Below, piece after piece: positions 1 through 7,964 of a DNA stretch of 64,000 nt. Under the pieces are notes generated by a model. It saw only the letters and a program-made list of their open reading frames with translations, did not search any database and was not told the DNA's origin. The translations under genes were made by a program, and so were the position numbers. The stretch's first letter is position 1; every line of letters begins with the position of its first letter. Source of the DNA: Hafnia alvei (GTDB taxonomy: Bacteria; Pseudomonadota; Gammaproteobacteria; Enterobacterales; Enterobacteriaceae); the NCBI RefSeq assembly GCF_964063325.1, contig NZ_OZ061315.1, forward strand, positions 3,286,001-3,350,000, in the 5' to 3' direction.

Positions 1-310
1 GCTCATCAAGGCTATTGAGGATGATTTACTCACTGATAATTATTAATACTAATATCAATGACCAACTAACATCGGGGCACAGATAATCATGACGAAAGCG
101 ATCTCAATTTTCATATTCCAGCATGTAATTATATCCTGAAAAATCCCAGTTAGTTCTTATTAATGAGTTGATGAAAAACAGCATTAATTAAAAAAAGATA
201 CATTTTTCAATCTATCTAGAATAATATATAAAAACTTTCAGACCTATATTACCCCTGTGAAAACGGTAGTAGATATGCTGCTATTTTTTTATTTCACTCA
301 TGGAGGTAAT
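1..310. other. Intergenic, AT-rich left edge
   Basis: I see no gene here. The stretch is strongly AT-rich (about 170-240 especially) and probably holds the promoter for the GTPase gene that follows. No tRNA or attachment site is visible, so the island boundary probably lies left of the window. Confidence 0.5.
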
Positions 311-1195
311 GTGTCCGATAAAACCGAGCAGGGTCTTGATGCCCTAAAACAACAACTCTTCCTTCTTCCCAGTGCACTGTCACATGCCTTGCTGGAGCGC
401 ATCAGGCAGACCTTACATTACGAACCGATGATTGGCATTATGGGCAAAACGGGAGCGGGCAAAAGCTCGCTCTGTAATGCCCTCTTTCAGCAACCCCTGA
501 GTCCGGTCAGTGACACCGAAGGCTGCACCCGGGAACCGTTATGTTTCACACTTGATATGGGGGGGCGACGAATGACGCTGGTCGATTTGCCCGGTGCCGG
601 AGAATCACTGGATTATGATCGTGAGTATCAACAACTCTATCAGGCGCAATTGCCGAAGCTGGACCTCATTCTCTGGGTCATGAAGGCTGATGATCGGGCC
701 TGTGCTAGCGATGAAATGTTTCATCGATTCCTGCTCAAATGTGGCGTTTCCCCGGGCAGCATTGTCTTTGTCATCAACCAGGCGGACAAAGCAGAACCGT
801 CTCTGGAGTGGGACCGACAAGCCTGTCGCCCCTCCATCAGCCAGTTGCTGACGCTCACCGCCAGAAGCGCAGCCGTCTCACGCCAGTTCTCCACCCCCTA
901 TCCCGTTCATGCGGTATCGGCACACACGGGCTACAACCTGAATAGTCTGGTTGAAACACTGATATTCGCCCTGCCACCGGAGGCCAGCAGCGGTGTATTT
1001 CGTCAGGTCAGGGAAGAGCACAGAACCGCGGAGGCCGAATGTACTGCCCGTCAGGATTTCGGCGAGCTTCTGGACGAGCTGTTCAGCTGCGTAGTGGATG
1101 CCATCCCGCTACCAAAGATTATCCGAGAAGGCCTGGGAGCTATACGCGACGGCATCGTAGAGGCAGCGACTTCGCTATGGCACTGGTTTTTTTAA
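311..1195 (+). CDS. YfjP/YeeP-family GTPase of CP4-type islands
   Basis: A predicted P-loop GTPase of about 294 residues. The G1 motif GKTGAGKSS is followed by a G3 motif DLPGAGE and a G4-like NQAD, in the order and spacing of the Era/50S-binding-like GTPases typified by E. coli YfjP and YeeP. The C-terminus is a helical tail ending in SLWHWFF. An upstream GTG at 257 would extend the frame, but the GTG at 311 follows GGAGG at 302-306 and begins VSDKTEQ. The decayed second copy near 2783 aligns from this same point, which supports the shorter start. In E. coli this gene opens the yfjP/yeeP gene set of CP4-57 and CP4-44, and it precedes related genes here too. The cellular function is unknown. 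Confidence 0.85.
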   Translation: MSDKTEQGLDALKQQLFLLPSALSHALLERIRQTLHYEPMIGIMGKTGAGKSSLCNALFQQPLSPVSDTEGCTREPLCFTLDMGGRRMTLVDLPGAGESLDYDREYQQLYQAQLPKLDLILWVMKADDRACASDEMFHRFLLKCGVSPGSIVFVINQADKAEPSLEWDRQACRPSISQLLTLTARSAAVSRQFSTPYPVHAVSAHTGYNLNSLVETLIFALPPEASSGVFRQVREEHRTAEAECTARQDFGELLDELFSCVVDAIPLPKIIREGLGAIRDGIVEAATSLWHWFF

Positions 1196-1489
1196 GAACG
1201 CAGAGATAGCTATTGCGTATCCCGGTAGGCGATTTGGAAAAAGGCATGTACCACAACATCTTTCTGACCCAGTCAATCACCCGGCGGGTCTCCTGGATGA
1301 CAGGAAGTGTCCACTCATTTACTCTTTTCTGAGTAATACAGAATTACTCGTTGTAATTCAATCTATTACTGGAATAAAAATATTTTATTTTTCCCCCTGC
1401 TATTCCATTTTGCCGGTCACAACCTATCCATCACATCCTGCATAATAACCCCATGACTTATCTCAGTATTTTTCGTTCATGGAGAACAT

Positions 1490-1680
1490 ATGAATATCAC
1501 GGCGCCTGCGCAGAGACATGACAGCCTGACGCTCAGGTTATCGGTCATTATCAGCCGACTTCCTACAGGTGACGCTCTCTCGATGGGGCGTTGTTAGACG
1601 AGATTGGTGTATCTGAATGTGCGCATCGCCGGGATGTGCGTCCACGTCTGCTGTGTCTGGATATCATCCGTAGCAGGCTG
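1490..1680 (+). pseudogene. Remnant of a YfjR-like WYL regulator (duplicate 5' end)
   Basis: The sequence from about 1424 to 1680 matches the leader and first third of the intact regulator gene at 3438. Shared features include the CATAATAACC leader, the Shine-Dalgarno/ATG region, and TCGGTCATTAT, CGCCGGGAT and CTGAACG-like blocks. The copy has lost bases and carries an early in-frame TAG near 1590, and homology fades after about 1680, so it cannot encode the WYL domain. It appears to be the decayed partner of a GTPase-plus-regulator duplication. Confidence 0.75.
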
Positions 1681-1777
1681 TTTTAATTAATGTTTGCTTA
1701 TGGTTTGCTACCACCAAATGCTATCAGGTGGAACTCCGTATTGTTAAAAACCGAAAACTAACCACTGGAAATAGATA

Positions 1778-2488
1778 ATGAAAAAAATTATTGTTATGTC
1801 TGTCCTGGGTACTATGAGTACGGTATCTACACTTTCTCACGCTGCCGAAAATACAAACGGTTTTTATGTCAGTGGCAAAATGGGAACCTCTATTGTATCC
1901 ACGCATGACGCCCAATCTACGTATGCTGATAACGGGATCACCGTTTTAGAAACAAAAACAGCCAATAAAAACAAAGGCGTATTCGGTGGGGGTATTACGG
2001 CCGGTTATGACTTTTATGATCAATATCAGGTGCCCCTTCGTTTGGAAGTCGATATGACCTTCAGAGGGAAAGGCTCCTCTGATGGTCGCGTTGCTTATGA
2101 TATCGATGGCGAGCAGGGGGTATCTACTATTGAAAATAAAGTCAGAATGAACTCATATATGGTGAATGGATATTTTGATTTCCATAATGAATCAGCATTC
2201 ACACCTTATATTAGTGCCAGCATAGGGCTGGCCAATCTAAAATTAGAAAATAAAACGTATGAAGGTGATGACTCAGATCACATTTCTAATTCTGCTAATA
2301 ACTTTGCGTGGGGTTTAGGGGCAGGTGTAAAATATGACATTAATACGAACCTGGCATTAGATCTTAGTTACAAGTATATCAATGCAGGTAAAGTCGATGC
2401 ATCACGCACTGATGATGGCTTCTCATACACATCCAAACTGAAGTCATACTCCAATGACATGATGGTGGGTGTGACATATAAATTTTAA
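1778..2488 (+). CDS. Opacity/OmpA-like outer-membrane beta-barrel protein
   Basis: A 236-residue secreted protein. The signal peptide MKKIIVMSVLG...LSHA is cut before AENTNGF. The mature part alternates glycine- and aromatic-rich strands (FYVSGKMGTSIV, GGGITAGYDFY, LRLEVDMTF, SYMVNGYFDF, FAWGLGAGVKYDI, LALDLSYKYI) and ends in a C-terminal phenylalanine (GVTYKF), the usual signature for BAM-assembled barrels. Length and pattern fit 8-stranded porin_opacity/Ail/OmpX-type proteins, which often act in adhesion or serum resistance. The gene lies between the two copies of the GTPase/regulator pair, where E. coli CP4-44 carries the flu (antigen 43) gene after yeeP. A strong hairpin follows. The exact family is uncertain. 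Confidence 0.8.
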   Translation: MKKIIVMSVLGTMSTVSTLSHAAENTNGFYVSGKMGTSIVSTHDAQSTYADNGITVLETKTANKNKGVFGGGITAGYDFYDQYQVPLRLEVDMTFRGKGSSDGRVAYDIDGEQGVSTIENKVRMNSYMVNGYFDFHNESAFTPYISASIGLANLKLENKTYEGDDSDHISNSANNFAWGLGAGVKYDINTNLALDLSYKYINAGKVDASRTDDGFSYTSKLKSYSNDMMVGVTYKF

Positions 2489-2511
2489 CCTGTTCATCGC
2501 AATGATGTCTT

Positions 2512-2549
2512 CCAGTATCAACGTCGGCATTTGCTGGCGTTGATACTGG
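2512..2549 (+). terminator. Hairpin after the outer-membrane protein gene
   Basis: A perfect 12-bp inverted repeat (CCAGTATCAACG and CGTTGATACTGG) encloses a GC-rich loop that can itself pair. It begins 24 bp after the stop codon and is followed by AATTTCGTT. Good stem, weak U-tract. Confidence 0.65.
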
Positions 2550-2782
2550 AATTTCGTTAAGTCTATTTAAGCGCACTCGTTATGCTAATGAAAATATCAG
2601 CTTAAAAACACCTGATTATAGAATAATAGATAAAAATCTATTACAGACCATGCCGCCCCTTTAACCCACTTCAATCTACTCCTTTTTACATTGAATTATA
2701 AATTAACTCAGCCCTGTATTACCTTCATGAATACATCAGCCAGGGTGTTATTGTATTCGTTATTATCATCCCCAGAGGTTTC

Positions 2783-3073
2783 ATATCTGACAGCACTGAA
2801 CAGGGCATTCATGCCCTGAAGCAAGTTATCCCCTGTCCCGAAGACTCCCTCAGGGCGGTTATCGCGCGAATTCGCCGGTGCATTCATTACGAACCGTTGA
2901 CAGATGATGGGGCAAAACTGGAGCCGGTAAATCCTCGCTCCGTAACACCCTCATTCAACAGTCCCCTACCCGGTTAGCGACGTACTGGGGTGTATTCGCA
3001 AACCTCAACACTTGCTCCTGGCCCGGGTACGATACATGACGGTATTGTGAATGGCGCTACTGCACTGTGGCAC
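2783..3073 (+). pseudogene. Internally deleted remnant of a second YfjP-like GTPase
   Basis: This stretch aligns with the intact GTPase at 311. Its first half matches the N-terminal region (TCTGACAGCACTGAACAGGGC against TCCGATAAAACCGAGCAGGGT, then the CATTACGAACCG block and a degraded GKTGAGKSS). It then jumps to the C-terminal IRDGIV-A-T-LWH region near 3030-3073, so the middle of the gene is gone. The start codon position reads ATA and the frame is shifted. It is the decayed partner of the first GTPase. What follows to 3437 contains no convincing gene; the short open frames near 3067-3400 have no ribosome site or recognisable domain. Confidence 0.78.
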
Positions 3074-3437
3074 GAGAACGGCGAGAGAACTTAAAAGGGT
3101 CTGGTATATCGCCTGCTGCGTATTCTAGCCTGCTCTGTTCGTCTTGTTTCTTCTGCAGCTACATCCTGCTCAATATCGTCTTTCTGCCTCTCATGGACTG
3201 GTTAAGATTCGGACTCCTTTTACCCTGGCTGGGCATCCTGCGGGGGGACAGGTTGCGACCCCGCCACGTTCATTTTTCAAACAACGCCTGTCAATGGCAA
3301 TTTATTCAGTAAGTTACGGGCTGAAAAATAGTACATTTTTCCTGCCAACACTCACCTCTGTCGGACATACCCTGTCCGGACCACCCTGCATAATAACCTC
3401 ATAAGTTATCTGACTATTTTTCATTTACGGAGGACAA

Positions 3438-4166
3438 ATGTGCACCACGGTACCTGCGCAACGGCATGACAGACTGGCGATCAGATTGTCGGTCATTATT
3501 AGTAGGCTTCTGGCTGGTGAATCCCTTTACCTAAAAGCGTTGTCGGACGAATTTGGCGTGTCTGAACGTACCCTTCGCCGGGATTTTCATCAGCGCTTAT
3601 TGCATCTTGATATCACCTGTCACAACGGTGCCTGGCGACTGAACCAGAATCCGCAGCGGGATCATACACCTGGCGTGCTGGCGTTTGCCCGCAATACCGG
3701 GATAGCCCGCCTCATTCCCTCACAAAGCCGTCAGCTTATGCAGTTGCTGATGGATGGAAATGGCACCTCACCGTGCCTCATTGGCCATGCACCGTTGCCT
3801 GCTGGGATCCTTCCGGGCTGTTTCCAACGACTTGCAGAAGCTATTTACCATCACAAAACAGTCAGCCTGCTGATAAAAGGCATTCGTCACGATGCACTGG
3901 AGCCTTATCGGTTGATTTATTCCTACCCGCATTGGTATCTGGTCACCAGCCAATATGGTGCAATCCGCGTATTCAGACTTGAGGATGTGACCGCCGTTTC
4001 CTTGTCGGAGCAGCATTTTCAACGGCGGAGTGAAATTGGTGCCCTGCTCACCGATGAGAATTTTATCAATGCACTTCCACATTTTCACTTTATCAGCAAC
4101 GTCATTCACACTTTTCGTGAACACACTACGGCCCCGAAATCTAAACCCAAAGGAGTTAGTCAATGA
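3438..4166 (+). CDS. YfjR-like HTH/WYL transcriptional regulator
   Basis: A 242-residue DNA-binding protein. Residues about 8-60 form a DeoR-type winged helix (LKALSDEFGVSERTLRRDFHQRL). Residues about 120-200 form a WYL domain, with the eponymous patch as HWYLVTSQYGAIRVFRLEDV after EPYRLIYSY. WYL domains sense nucleic-acid or small-molecule ligands and commonly control mobile-island and phage-defence genes. The start follows GGAGG at 3430-3434. The gene overlaps the next small frame by ATGA, so it probably heads a co-translated unit. E. coli YfjR in CP4-57 is the closest relative I recognise. Its targets cannot be read from the sequence. Confidence 0.82.
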   Translation: MCTTVPAQRHDRLAIRLSVIISRLLAGESLYLKALSDEFGVSERTLRRDFHQRLLHLDITCHNGAWRLNQNPQRDHTPGVLAFARNTGIARLIPSQSRQLMQLLMDGNGTSPCLIGHAPLPAGILPGCFQRLAEAIYHHKTVSLLIKGIRHDALEPYRLIYSYPHWYLVTSQYGAIRVFRLEDVTAVSLSEQHFQRRSEIGALLTDENFINALPHFHFISNVIHTFREHTTAPKSKPKGVSQ

Positions 4167-4294
4167 AACATATTACAGGCTTGCCGGACAACGGTGAGCG
4201 CCTGGTAAAAGTTAATTCCGACCCGAATACGGTCGTGAATAACTTCGCTCATGCTCTTTCTACAAAAGACATTCCTGAATCGGACAACTTATGA
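4163..4294 (+). CDS. Small 43-residue protein, translationally coupled
   Basis: A short frame starts at the ATG that overlaps the regulator's stop (ATGA at 4163-4166) and encodes MKHITGLPDNGERLVKVNSD...SDNL. It ends at a TGA that overlaps another ATG at 4291, so both junctions have the 4-bp overlap typical of translational coupling. There is no signal peptide, membrane segment or family I can name. The double coupling is the main evidence that it is translated. Confidence 0.5.
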   Translation: MKHITGLPDNGERLVKVNSDPNTVVNNFAHALSTKDIPESDNL

Positions 4295-4317
4295 TGAATA
4301 TATTGCAAGGAAAAATC

Positions 4318-4608
4318 ATGGCAGGTACGCCGTCAATAAAAAGAGCCATTCGCACGCTTTGTGTGCTCGGTACGCTGTTATCCGCCGCTGCATTAAGTGG
4401 CTGCGGGGACAAAGTTGAACGTGAATTTATTCAGGGCTGCAAATATGGGGGTGGTACGACTGCGCTCTGCGGCTGTGTGTATGACAAGCTAAAAATAAAG
4501 TACTCCCACCAGACGCTGGAAAAAATAAATCAGCAGTCCGGAGATATTCCACCGGATTTCATGGACAACATGCTGAGTGCCGCTCAGCAGTGCAGAAATC
4601 AGGGGTAG
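4318..4608 (+). CDS. Small island lipoprotein (YafY/YfjS-position)
   Basis: A 96-residue predicted lipoprotein. An N-terminal basic segment and hydrophobic stretch (IRTLCVLGTLLSAA) lead to the lipobox ALSGC, so the mature protein begins at the Cys of CGDKVEREF. Four further cysteines (GCKYGGGTTALCGCVYD, AQQCRNQG) could form disulfides. The ATG at 4318 follows AAGGA at a good distance. The earlier ATG at 4291 is in frame, overlaps the previous stop, and would give a longer signal region; either could be used. In CP4-6 and CP4-57 small inner-membrane lipoproteins (YafY, YfjS) occupy a similar position. Function unknown. Confidence 0.65.
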   Translation: MAGTPSIKRAIRTLCVLGTLLSAAALSGCGDKVEREFIQGCKYGGGTTALCGCVYDKLKIKYSHQTLEKINQQSGDIPPDFMDNMLSAAQQCRNQG

Positions 4609-4614
4609 GGAAGA

Positions 4615-4926
4615 ATGGTTCTTGTCATAAAGTACTTCGTTATTGCTTTTGCCATCGGGGCCATGGTGGTGGTGTTTAACATGGTGGGTAATACCGGCGA
4701 GATACGCAGCATCGGGCAGGGGGTGGGCTATCTGTTCTGGATGACACTGGGGCCAGGGGCGGGGATGACTGTCGGGGCGGCCCTGCGTCTTTGGCTGATG
4801 CCGGACAGTATTTATACCCGCGAGGGGATGGGCGGACTGCTGAAGGCCAGGCTGTTCTGGCTGGCAGGCCCCCAGTGTATCGGCTGGCTCATCGGTTTGC
4901 TGGCTGTCGGTAAGCAGCTGATGTAA
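4615..4926 (+). CDS. Small integral membrane protein
   Basis: A 103-residue hydrophobic protein with about three membrane-spanning segments (IKYFVIAFAIGAMVVVFNMV, IGQGVGYLFWMTLGPGAGMT, FWLAGPQCIGWLIGLLAVG). It starts 6 bp after the lipoprotein's stop, with AGGGAAG overlapping the end of that gene, so the two are probably one transcript and may act together at the envelope. No family recognised. Confidence 0.6.
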   Translation: MVLVIKYFVIAFAIGAMVVVFNMVGNTGEIRSIGQGVGYLFWMTLGPGAGMTVGAALRLWLMPDSIYTREGMGGLLKARLFWLAGPQCIGWLIGLLAVGKQLM

Positions 4927-5078
4927 TGGCTGCCCGTCCTTGTACGGTGAGTCATCTGTTTCATATTTGGCAGACCCGCGCGTACAGGCCAGCGTTAAAA
5001 AGTGGCCTCGGAACCCTTTCAGGCTGAGCAGACAAACCCGCTCTGATATCTCCACAATACCGAAATGATACACCAATG

Positions 5079-5108
5079 ACGCCCTGCTCCAATGAGCAGG
5101 GCGTTTTC
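5079..5108 (+). terminator. Rho-independent terminator
   Basis: An 11-bp perfect stem (ACGCCCTGCTC and GAGCAGGGCGT) with a CAAT loop is followed by TTTTC. It separates the regulator-lipoprotein-membrane protein unit from the DUF932 gene. Confidence 0.85.
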
Positions 5109-5134
5109 ATTTATCTCGAAAAAAGGAATTAATC

Positions 5135-5956
5135 ATGCGCCTAGCCCGCCGTTTTGGCACAGTGAATCAAATCCGCCGTGACCGTCCATTAACCCATGAA
5201 GAGCTGATGCATTACGTTCCCAGCGTCTTCGGGGAAGACAAGCACACTTCCCGAAGCGACAAGTATACCTTCATACCGACCATCACCTTACTGGAGAACC
5301 TTCAGCGCGAAGGTTTTGAGCCTTTCTTTGCCTGTCAGTCGCGGGTGCGTGACCCAAGCCGTCGTGAGCACACCAAGCATCTGCTGCGCCTACGTCGTGC
5401 CGGGCAGATAAACGGCCAACAGGTCCCTGAAATCATCATTTTGAACAGTCATGGTGGCGAGTCTAGTTTCCAGTTAATACCGGGATACTTTAGAAGTGTC
5501 TGTACTAATAGCCTCGTCTGCGGTCAGTCATTGGGTGAAATCCGTGTTCCACATCGGGGCAATGTGGTGGAAAAAGTCATTGAAGGGGCTTATGAGGTGC
5601 TGGGCATTTTTGACCAGGTGGAGGAGAAGCGTGAAGCCATGCAATCGCTAATGTTACCGCCGCTAGCACAGCAGGCGCTGGCGAAAGCATCTCTGATGTA
5701 CCGTTTTGGTGAGGAGCATCAACCAGTAACGACATTGCAGATACTGACACCGCGCCGGTATGAAGACCGGAAAGACGACCTATGGTCGGTTTTTAATCGC
5801 TGCCAGGAAAACTTGCTCAAAGGTGGCCTCCCCGGACGCAGCGCAAAGGGGAAACGCAGCCACACCCGCGCCGTGAACGGCATTGATGGTGACGTGAAGT
5901 TAAACCGTGCGCTCTGGCTGATGGCCGAGAACATGATGGACCTATTGAACCAGTAA
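5135..5956 (+). CDS. DUF932 protein (YfjQ/YafZ family)
   Basis: A 273-residue protein of the DUF932 family found on CP4-type islands and plasmids. The length matches E. coli YfjQ and YafZ as I remember them. Typical features are the N-terminal LTHEELMHYVPSVFGEDKHTSRSDKYTFIPT block, EGFEPFFACQSRVRD, EIIILNSHGGESSFQLIPGYFRSVCTNSLV and the C-terminal NRALWLMAENMM. The start follows AAAGGAATT. It sits upstream of the antirestriction and radC-like genes, the usual order. Biochemical function is unknown; a link to phage or plasmid interaction is inferred from context only. Confidence 0.88.
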   Translation: MRLARRFGTVNQIRRDRPLTHEELMHYVPSVFGEDKHTSRSDKYTFIPTITLLENLQREGFEPFFACQSRVRDPSRREHTKHLLRLRRAGQINGQQVPEIIILNSHGGESSFQLIPGYFRSVCTNSLVCGQSLGEIRVPHRGNVVEKVIEGAYEVLGIFDQVEEKREAMQSLMLPPLAQQALAKASLMYRFGEEHQPVTTLQILTPRRYEDRKDDLWSVFNRCQENLLKGGLPGRSAKGKRSHTRAVNGIDGDVKLNRALWLMAENMMDLLNQ

Positions 5957-6042
5957 CCGACATCCCACCCACGAAACCAGCCCTAATTCATATGTTCCAT
6001 TCATTTTTCATTCAACACATTCATGCATAAGGAAAAACTCAC

Positions 6043-6513
6043 ATGACCGATATCAACAGTAACGACATGCTCATATCAGTATCACCATCAGCCACTGACA
6101 ACCTGACCGCTACACGCGTCTCAGACGAACAACGCCCTGCCTTCTGGCCGCAGCACTTCGGGCACATTCCGCAGTGGATAGTGCTGGAGCCACGCATATT
6201 TAGCTGGATGGACCGACTATGTGCTGATTATCCCGGCGGCATCTGGAACTTTTACACGCTCAGCAACGGCGGGGCGTTTATGGCGCCCGAGCCTGATGAG
6301 GACAGCGATGAGACGTGGACACTGTTCAGCAGCATGAATGGCAACGGCGCAGAGATGAGCACAGAAGCCGCTGGCATTGCAGTCTGTCTTATTGCTTACA
6401 GCCACCATGCCTGCCGTACGGAATGCGATGCCATGACGGAACACTATTATCGCCTGCGGGACTATGCCCTGAGCCATCCAGAATGTAACGCCATCATGCG
6501 CATCATCGACTGA
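6043..6513 (+). CDS. KlcA/ArdB-type antirestriction protein (YfjX-like)
   Basis: A 156-residue protein of the ArdB/KlcA family, whose members relieve type I restriction during plasmid or island entry. The diagnostic core is present: PQWIVLEPRIFSWMDRLCADYPGGIWNFYTLSNGGAFMAP, then the MSTEAAGIAVCLIAYSHHAC block and the C-terminal EHYYRLRDYALSHPE helix. The start follows AAGGAAAAACTCAC. It is 12 bp from the radC-like gene, so both are likely on one message with the genes that follow. The protein looks intact. Confidence 0.88.
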   Translation: MTDINSNDMLISVSPSATDNLTATRVSDEQRPAFWPQHFGHIPQWIVLEPRIFSWMDRLCADYPGGIWNFYTLSNGGAFMAPEPDEDSDETWTLFSSMNGNGAEMSTEAAGIAVCLIAYSHHACRTECDAMTEHYYRLRDYALSHPECNAIMRIID

Positions 6514-6524
6514 GGTAAGCCGCT

Positions 6525-7004
6525 ATGGAACAACAGTTACCGCTGTTTGCCCGCGAATTAGCCCCCACCGACCAGCAGACCATCCGGACGGCATTAACCC
6601 TGCTGGAGCGTCAGTTACGCGAACCCGGCGCGTCATTTACTTCCACCACCGCCGCACGTGACTGGCTACGCCTGCAGCTTGCCACGTCTGAACAGGAAGA
6701 ATTTATCGTGCTCTTTCTGGATAACCAGAACCGTCTCATTACCCACGAAACCCTCTTTACCGGCACTATCAACCATACCCAAATCTATCCCCGCGAAGTC
6801 GTGAAGTCTGGCCTAAAGCATAATGCAGCGGCCATTATCGTGGCCCATAACCATCCTTCCCATGAAGCAGAACCCAGCCACGCGGACCGCCAGATAACAG
6901 CACGGCTCAAGCAGGCACTGGATCTCGTCGAAATACGTCTGCTTGACCATTGGGTTATCGGTGGCATGGCGGTTGTGTCATTCACGGAACGGGGATGGCT
7001 GTAG
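6525..7004 (+). CDS. RadC/YeeS-family JAB1/MPN domain protein
   Basis: A 159-residue short RadC-type protein with a JAMM metal site. The core HNHPSHEAEPSHAD keeps the two histidines, the serine and the aspartate of the canonical HxHPSG...PSxxD motif, but the usual glycine after PS is replaced by histidine. An upstream glutamate in QEEFIVLFLD is the expected JAMM Glu. Island-borne copies (YeeS, YfjY, YkfG) lack the N-terminal helix-hairpin-helix of chromosomal RadC, as this one does. The biochemical role of the family is not settled. The start follows GAGG. Confidence 0.88.
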   Translation: MEQQLPLFARELAPTDQQTIRTALTLLERQLREPGASFTSTTAARDWLRLQLATSEQEEFIVLFLDNQNRLITHETLFTGTINHTQIYPREVVKSGLKHNAAAIIVAHNHPSHEAEPSHADRQITARLKQALDLVEIRLLDHWVIGGMAVVSFTERGWL

Positions 7005-7022
7005 TCAAAGGAGAAAGCGCTC

Positions 7023-7244
7023 ATGAGAATTATCAGTAAACGTCAAGCCATGGCGATATACCGCCAGCATCCAGAGTCTCGGTTGTTTCGCTTCTGTACC
7101 GGTAAATACAAATGGAGCGGCAACATCTGCCACTATGCCGGTCAGGATATCCAAGATATCAGTGGTGTGCTCGCCGTGTTCGCTGAACGCCGTCAGGACC
7201 ACAACGGCCCGTATGTCGTATTACGCAGCGTCACGCTCAATTAA
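7023..7244 (+). CDS. DUF987 protein (YeeT/YpjJ-like)
   Basis: A 73-residue protein beginning MRIISKRQAMAIYRQHPESRLFRFCTGKYKW and ending YVVLRSVTLN, which I recognise as the YeeT/YpjJ family always found between the radC-like gene and the CbeA antitoxin gene. Its ribosome site AAAGGAGAAAG begins just after the radC-like stop codon. No function is known. Confidence 0.85.
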   Translation: MRIISKRQAMAIYRQHPESRLFRFCTGKYKWSGNICHYAGQDIQDISGVLAVFAERRQDHNGPYVVLRSVTLN

Positions 7245-7264
7245 CGTTAAACAGGGAGTCACCC

Positions 7265-7633
7265 TTGTCGAATAAAACACCGCCAGTAAACCATGATATT
7301 TCTGAGCCCTGGTGGGGACTTAGCCCCACCGTCACGCCGTGCTTTGGTGCCCGACTGGTACAGGAAGACAACCGTCTGCATTACTTGGCTGACCGCGCCA
7401 GCATCACTGGTAAATTCAGCGACGCGGATTTACGCCACCTCGACCAGGCGTTTCCGGTACTGCTTAAACAGCTGGAATTAATGCTCAAAAGTAGTGAACT
7501 CAGTCCGCACCATCAGCACTGTGTCATGCTGTATGCCAAAGGGCTGACCTGTGATGCAGATACCCTCGGTTCGCATGGCTACCTTTATATCGCGATTTAC
7601 CCGACGCCAACTCAAGCGCAACCCGGAGGCTAA
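7265..7633 (+). CDS. cbeA: CbeA/YeeU-family antitoxin of a type IV toxin-antitoxin system
   Basis: A 122-residue antitoxin. In E. coli CbeA (YeeU) does not bind its toxin. It stabilises MreB and FtsZ filaments and so opposes CbtA, which inhibits their polymerisation. Family blocks are present: PWWGLSPTVTPCFGARLVQE, NRLHYLADRASITGKFSDADLRHLDQAFPVL, LYAKGLTCDADTLGSHGYLYIAIYPTP. The start codon is TTG, placed by CAGGGAG at 7250-7256 and by alignment with the family N-terminus. The cognate toxin gene downstream is frameshifted, so this antitoxin is probably an orphan now. Confidence 0.9.
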   Translation: MSNKTPPVNHDISEPWWGLSPTVTPCFGARLVQEDNRLHYLADRASITGKFSDADLRHLDQAFPVLLKQLELMLKSSELSPHHQHCVMLYAKGLTCDADTLGSHGYLYIAIYPTPTQAQPGG

Positions 7634-7638
7634 TATCC

Positions 7639-7869
7639 ATGCCACACGCCTGTAAAATCAGCGAGGTCATTGAATGGCTGCAACAACATCAGCACGATGA
7701 TTTCGTACTATGTTCACTCTGGTATGAAGACGATGTGCGCAGTGTGGATGCATCCGCCACGGATGAAGAGTCTCGCGAAGCCTTACGCCATGCGGCCAGC
7801 CACCATGACGCTGAGCAGGGCATTAGCTGGGACACGCTGGAAGCCGCACTTGAGGCCATCCGGCAATGA
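7639..7869 (+). CDS. Small acidic protein in the cbeA-cbtA interval
   Basis: A 76-residue acidic protein (ISEVIEWLQQHQHDDFVLCSLWYEDDVRSVD...EEALEAIRQ-type) between the antitoxin and the broken toxin. The pattern W-x-x-DDV, a short helix, then GISWDTLEAALEAIR resembles small DUF1380-like proteins of enterobacterial plasmids, but I am not sure of this. A good ribosome site (CGGAGG) precedes it and only 5 bp separate it from cbeA, so it is probably co-transcribed. Confidence 0.6.
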   Translation: MPHACKISEVIEWLQQHQHDDFVLCSLWYEDDVRSVDASATDEESREALRHAASHHDAEQGISWDTLEAALEAIRQ

Positions 7870-7964
7870 GGTAACCTCTAGAAAACGCCATGACTCACCG
7901 ACCGCCTTCACTGTCGTAAGCCTCTTATCACTCACGCCGTCTTTATTTAACAGAGAGCATTTCA

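Noticed and set aside
1..310. Island attachment site or tRNA at the left edge
   Set aside because: No tRNA-like sequence or direct repeat pair is visible. The integrase and boundary probably lie outside the window.
3067..3404. Open frames of 81 and 86 codons after the GTPase remnant
   Set aside because: No ribosome site or family features. They begin within or just after decayed DNA and have atypical composition.
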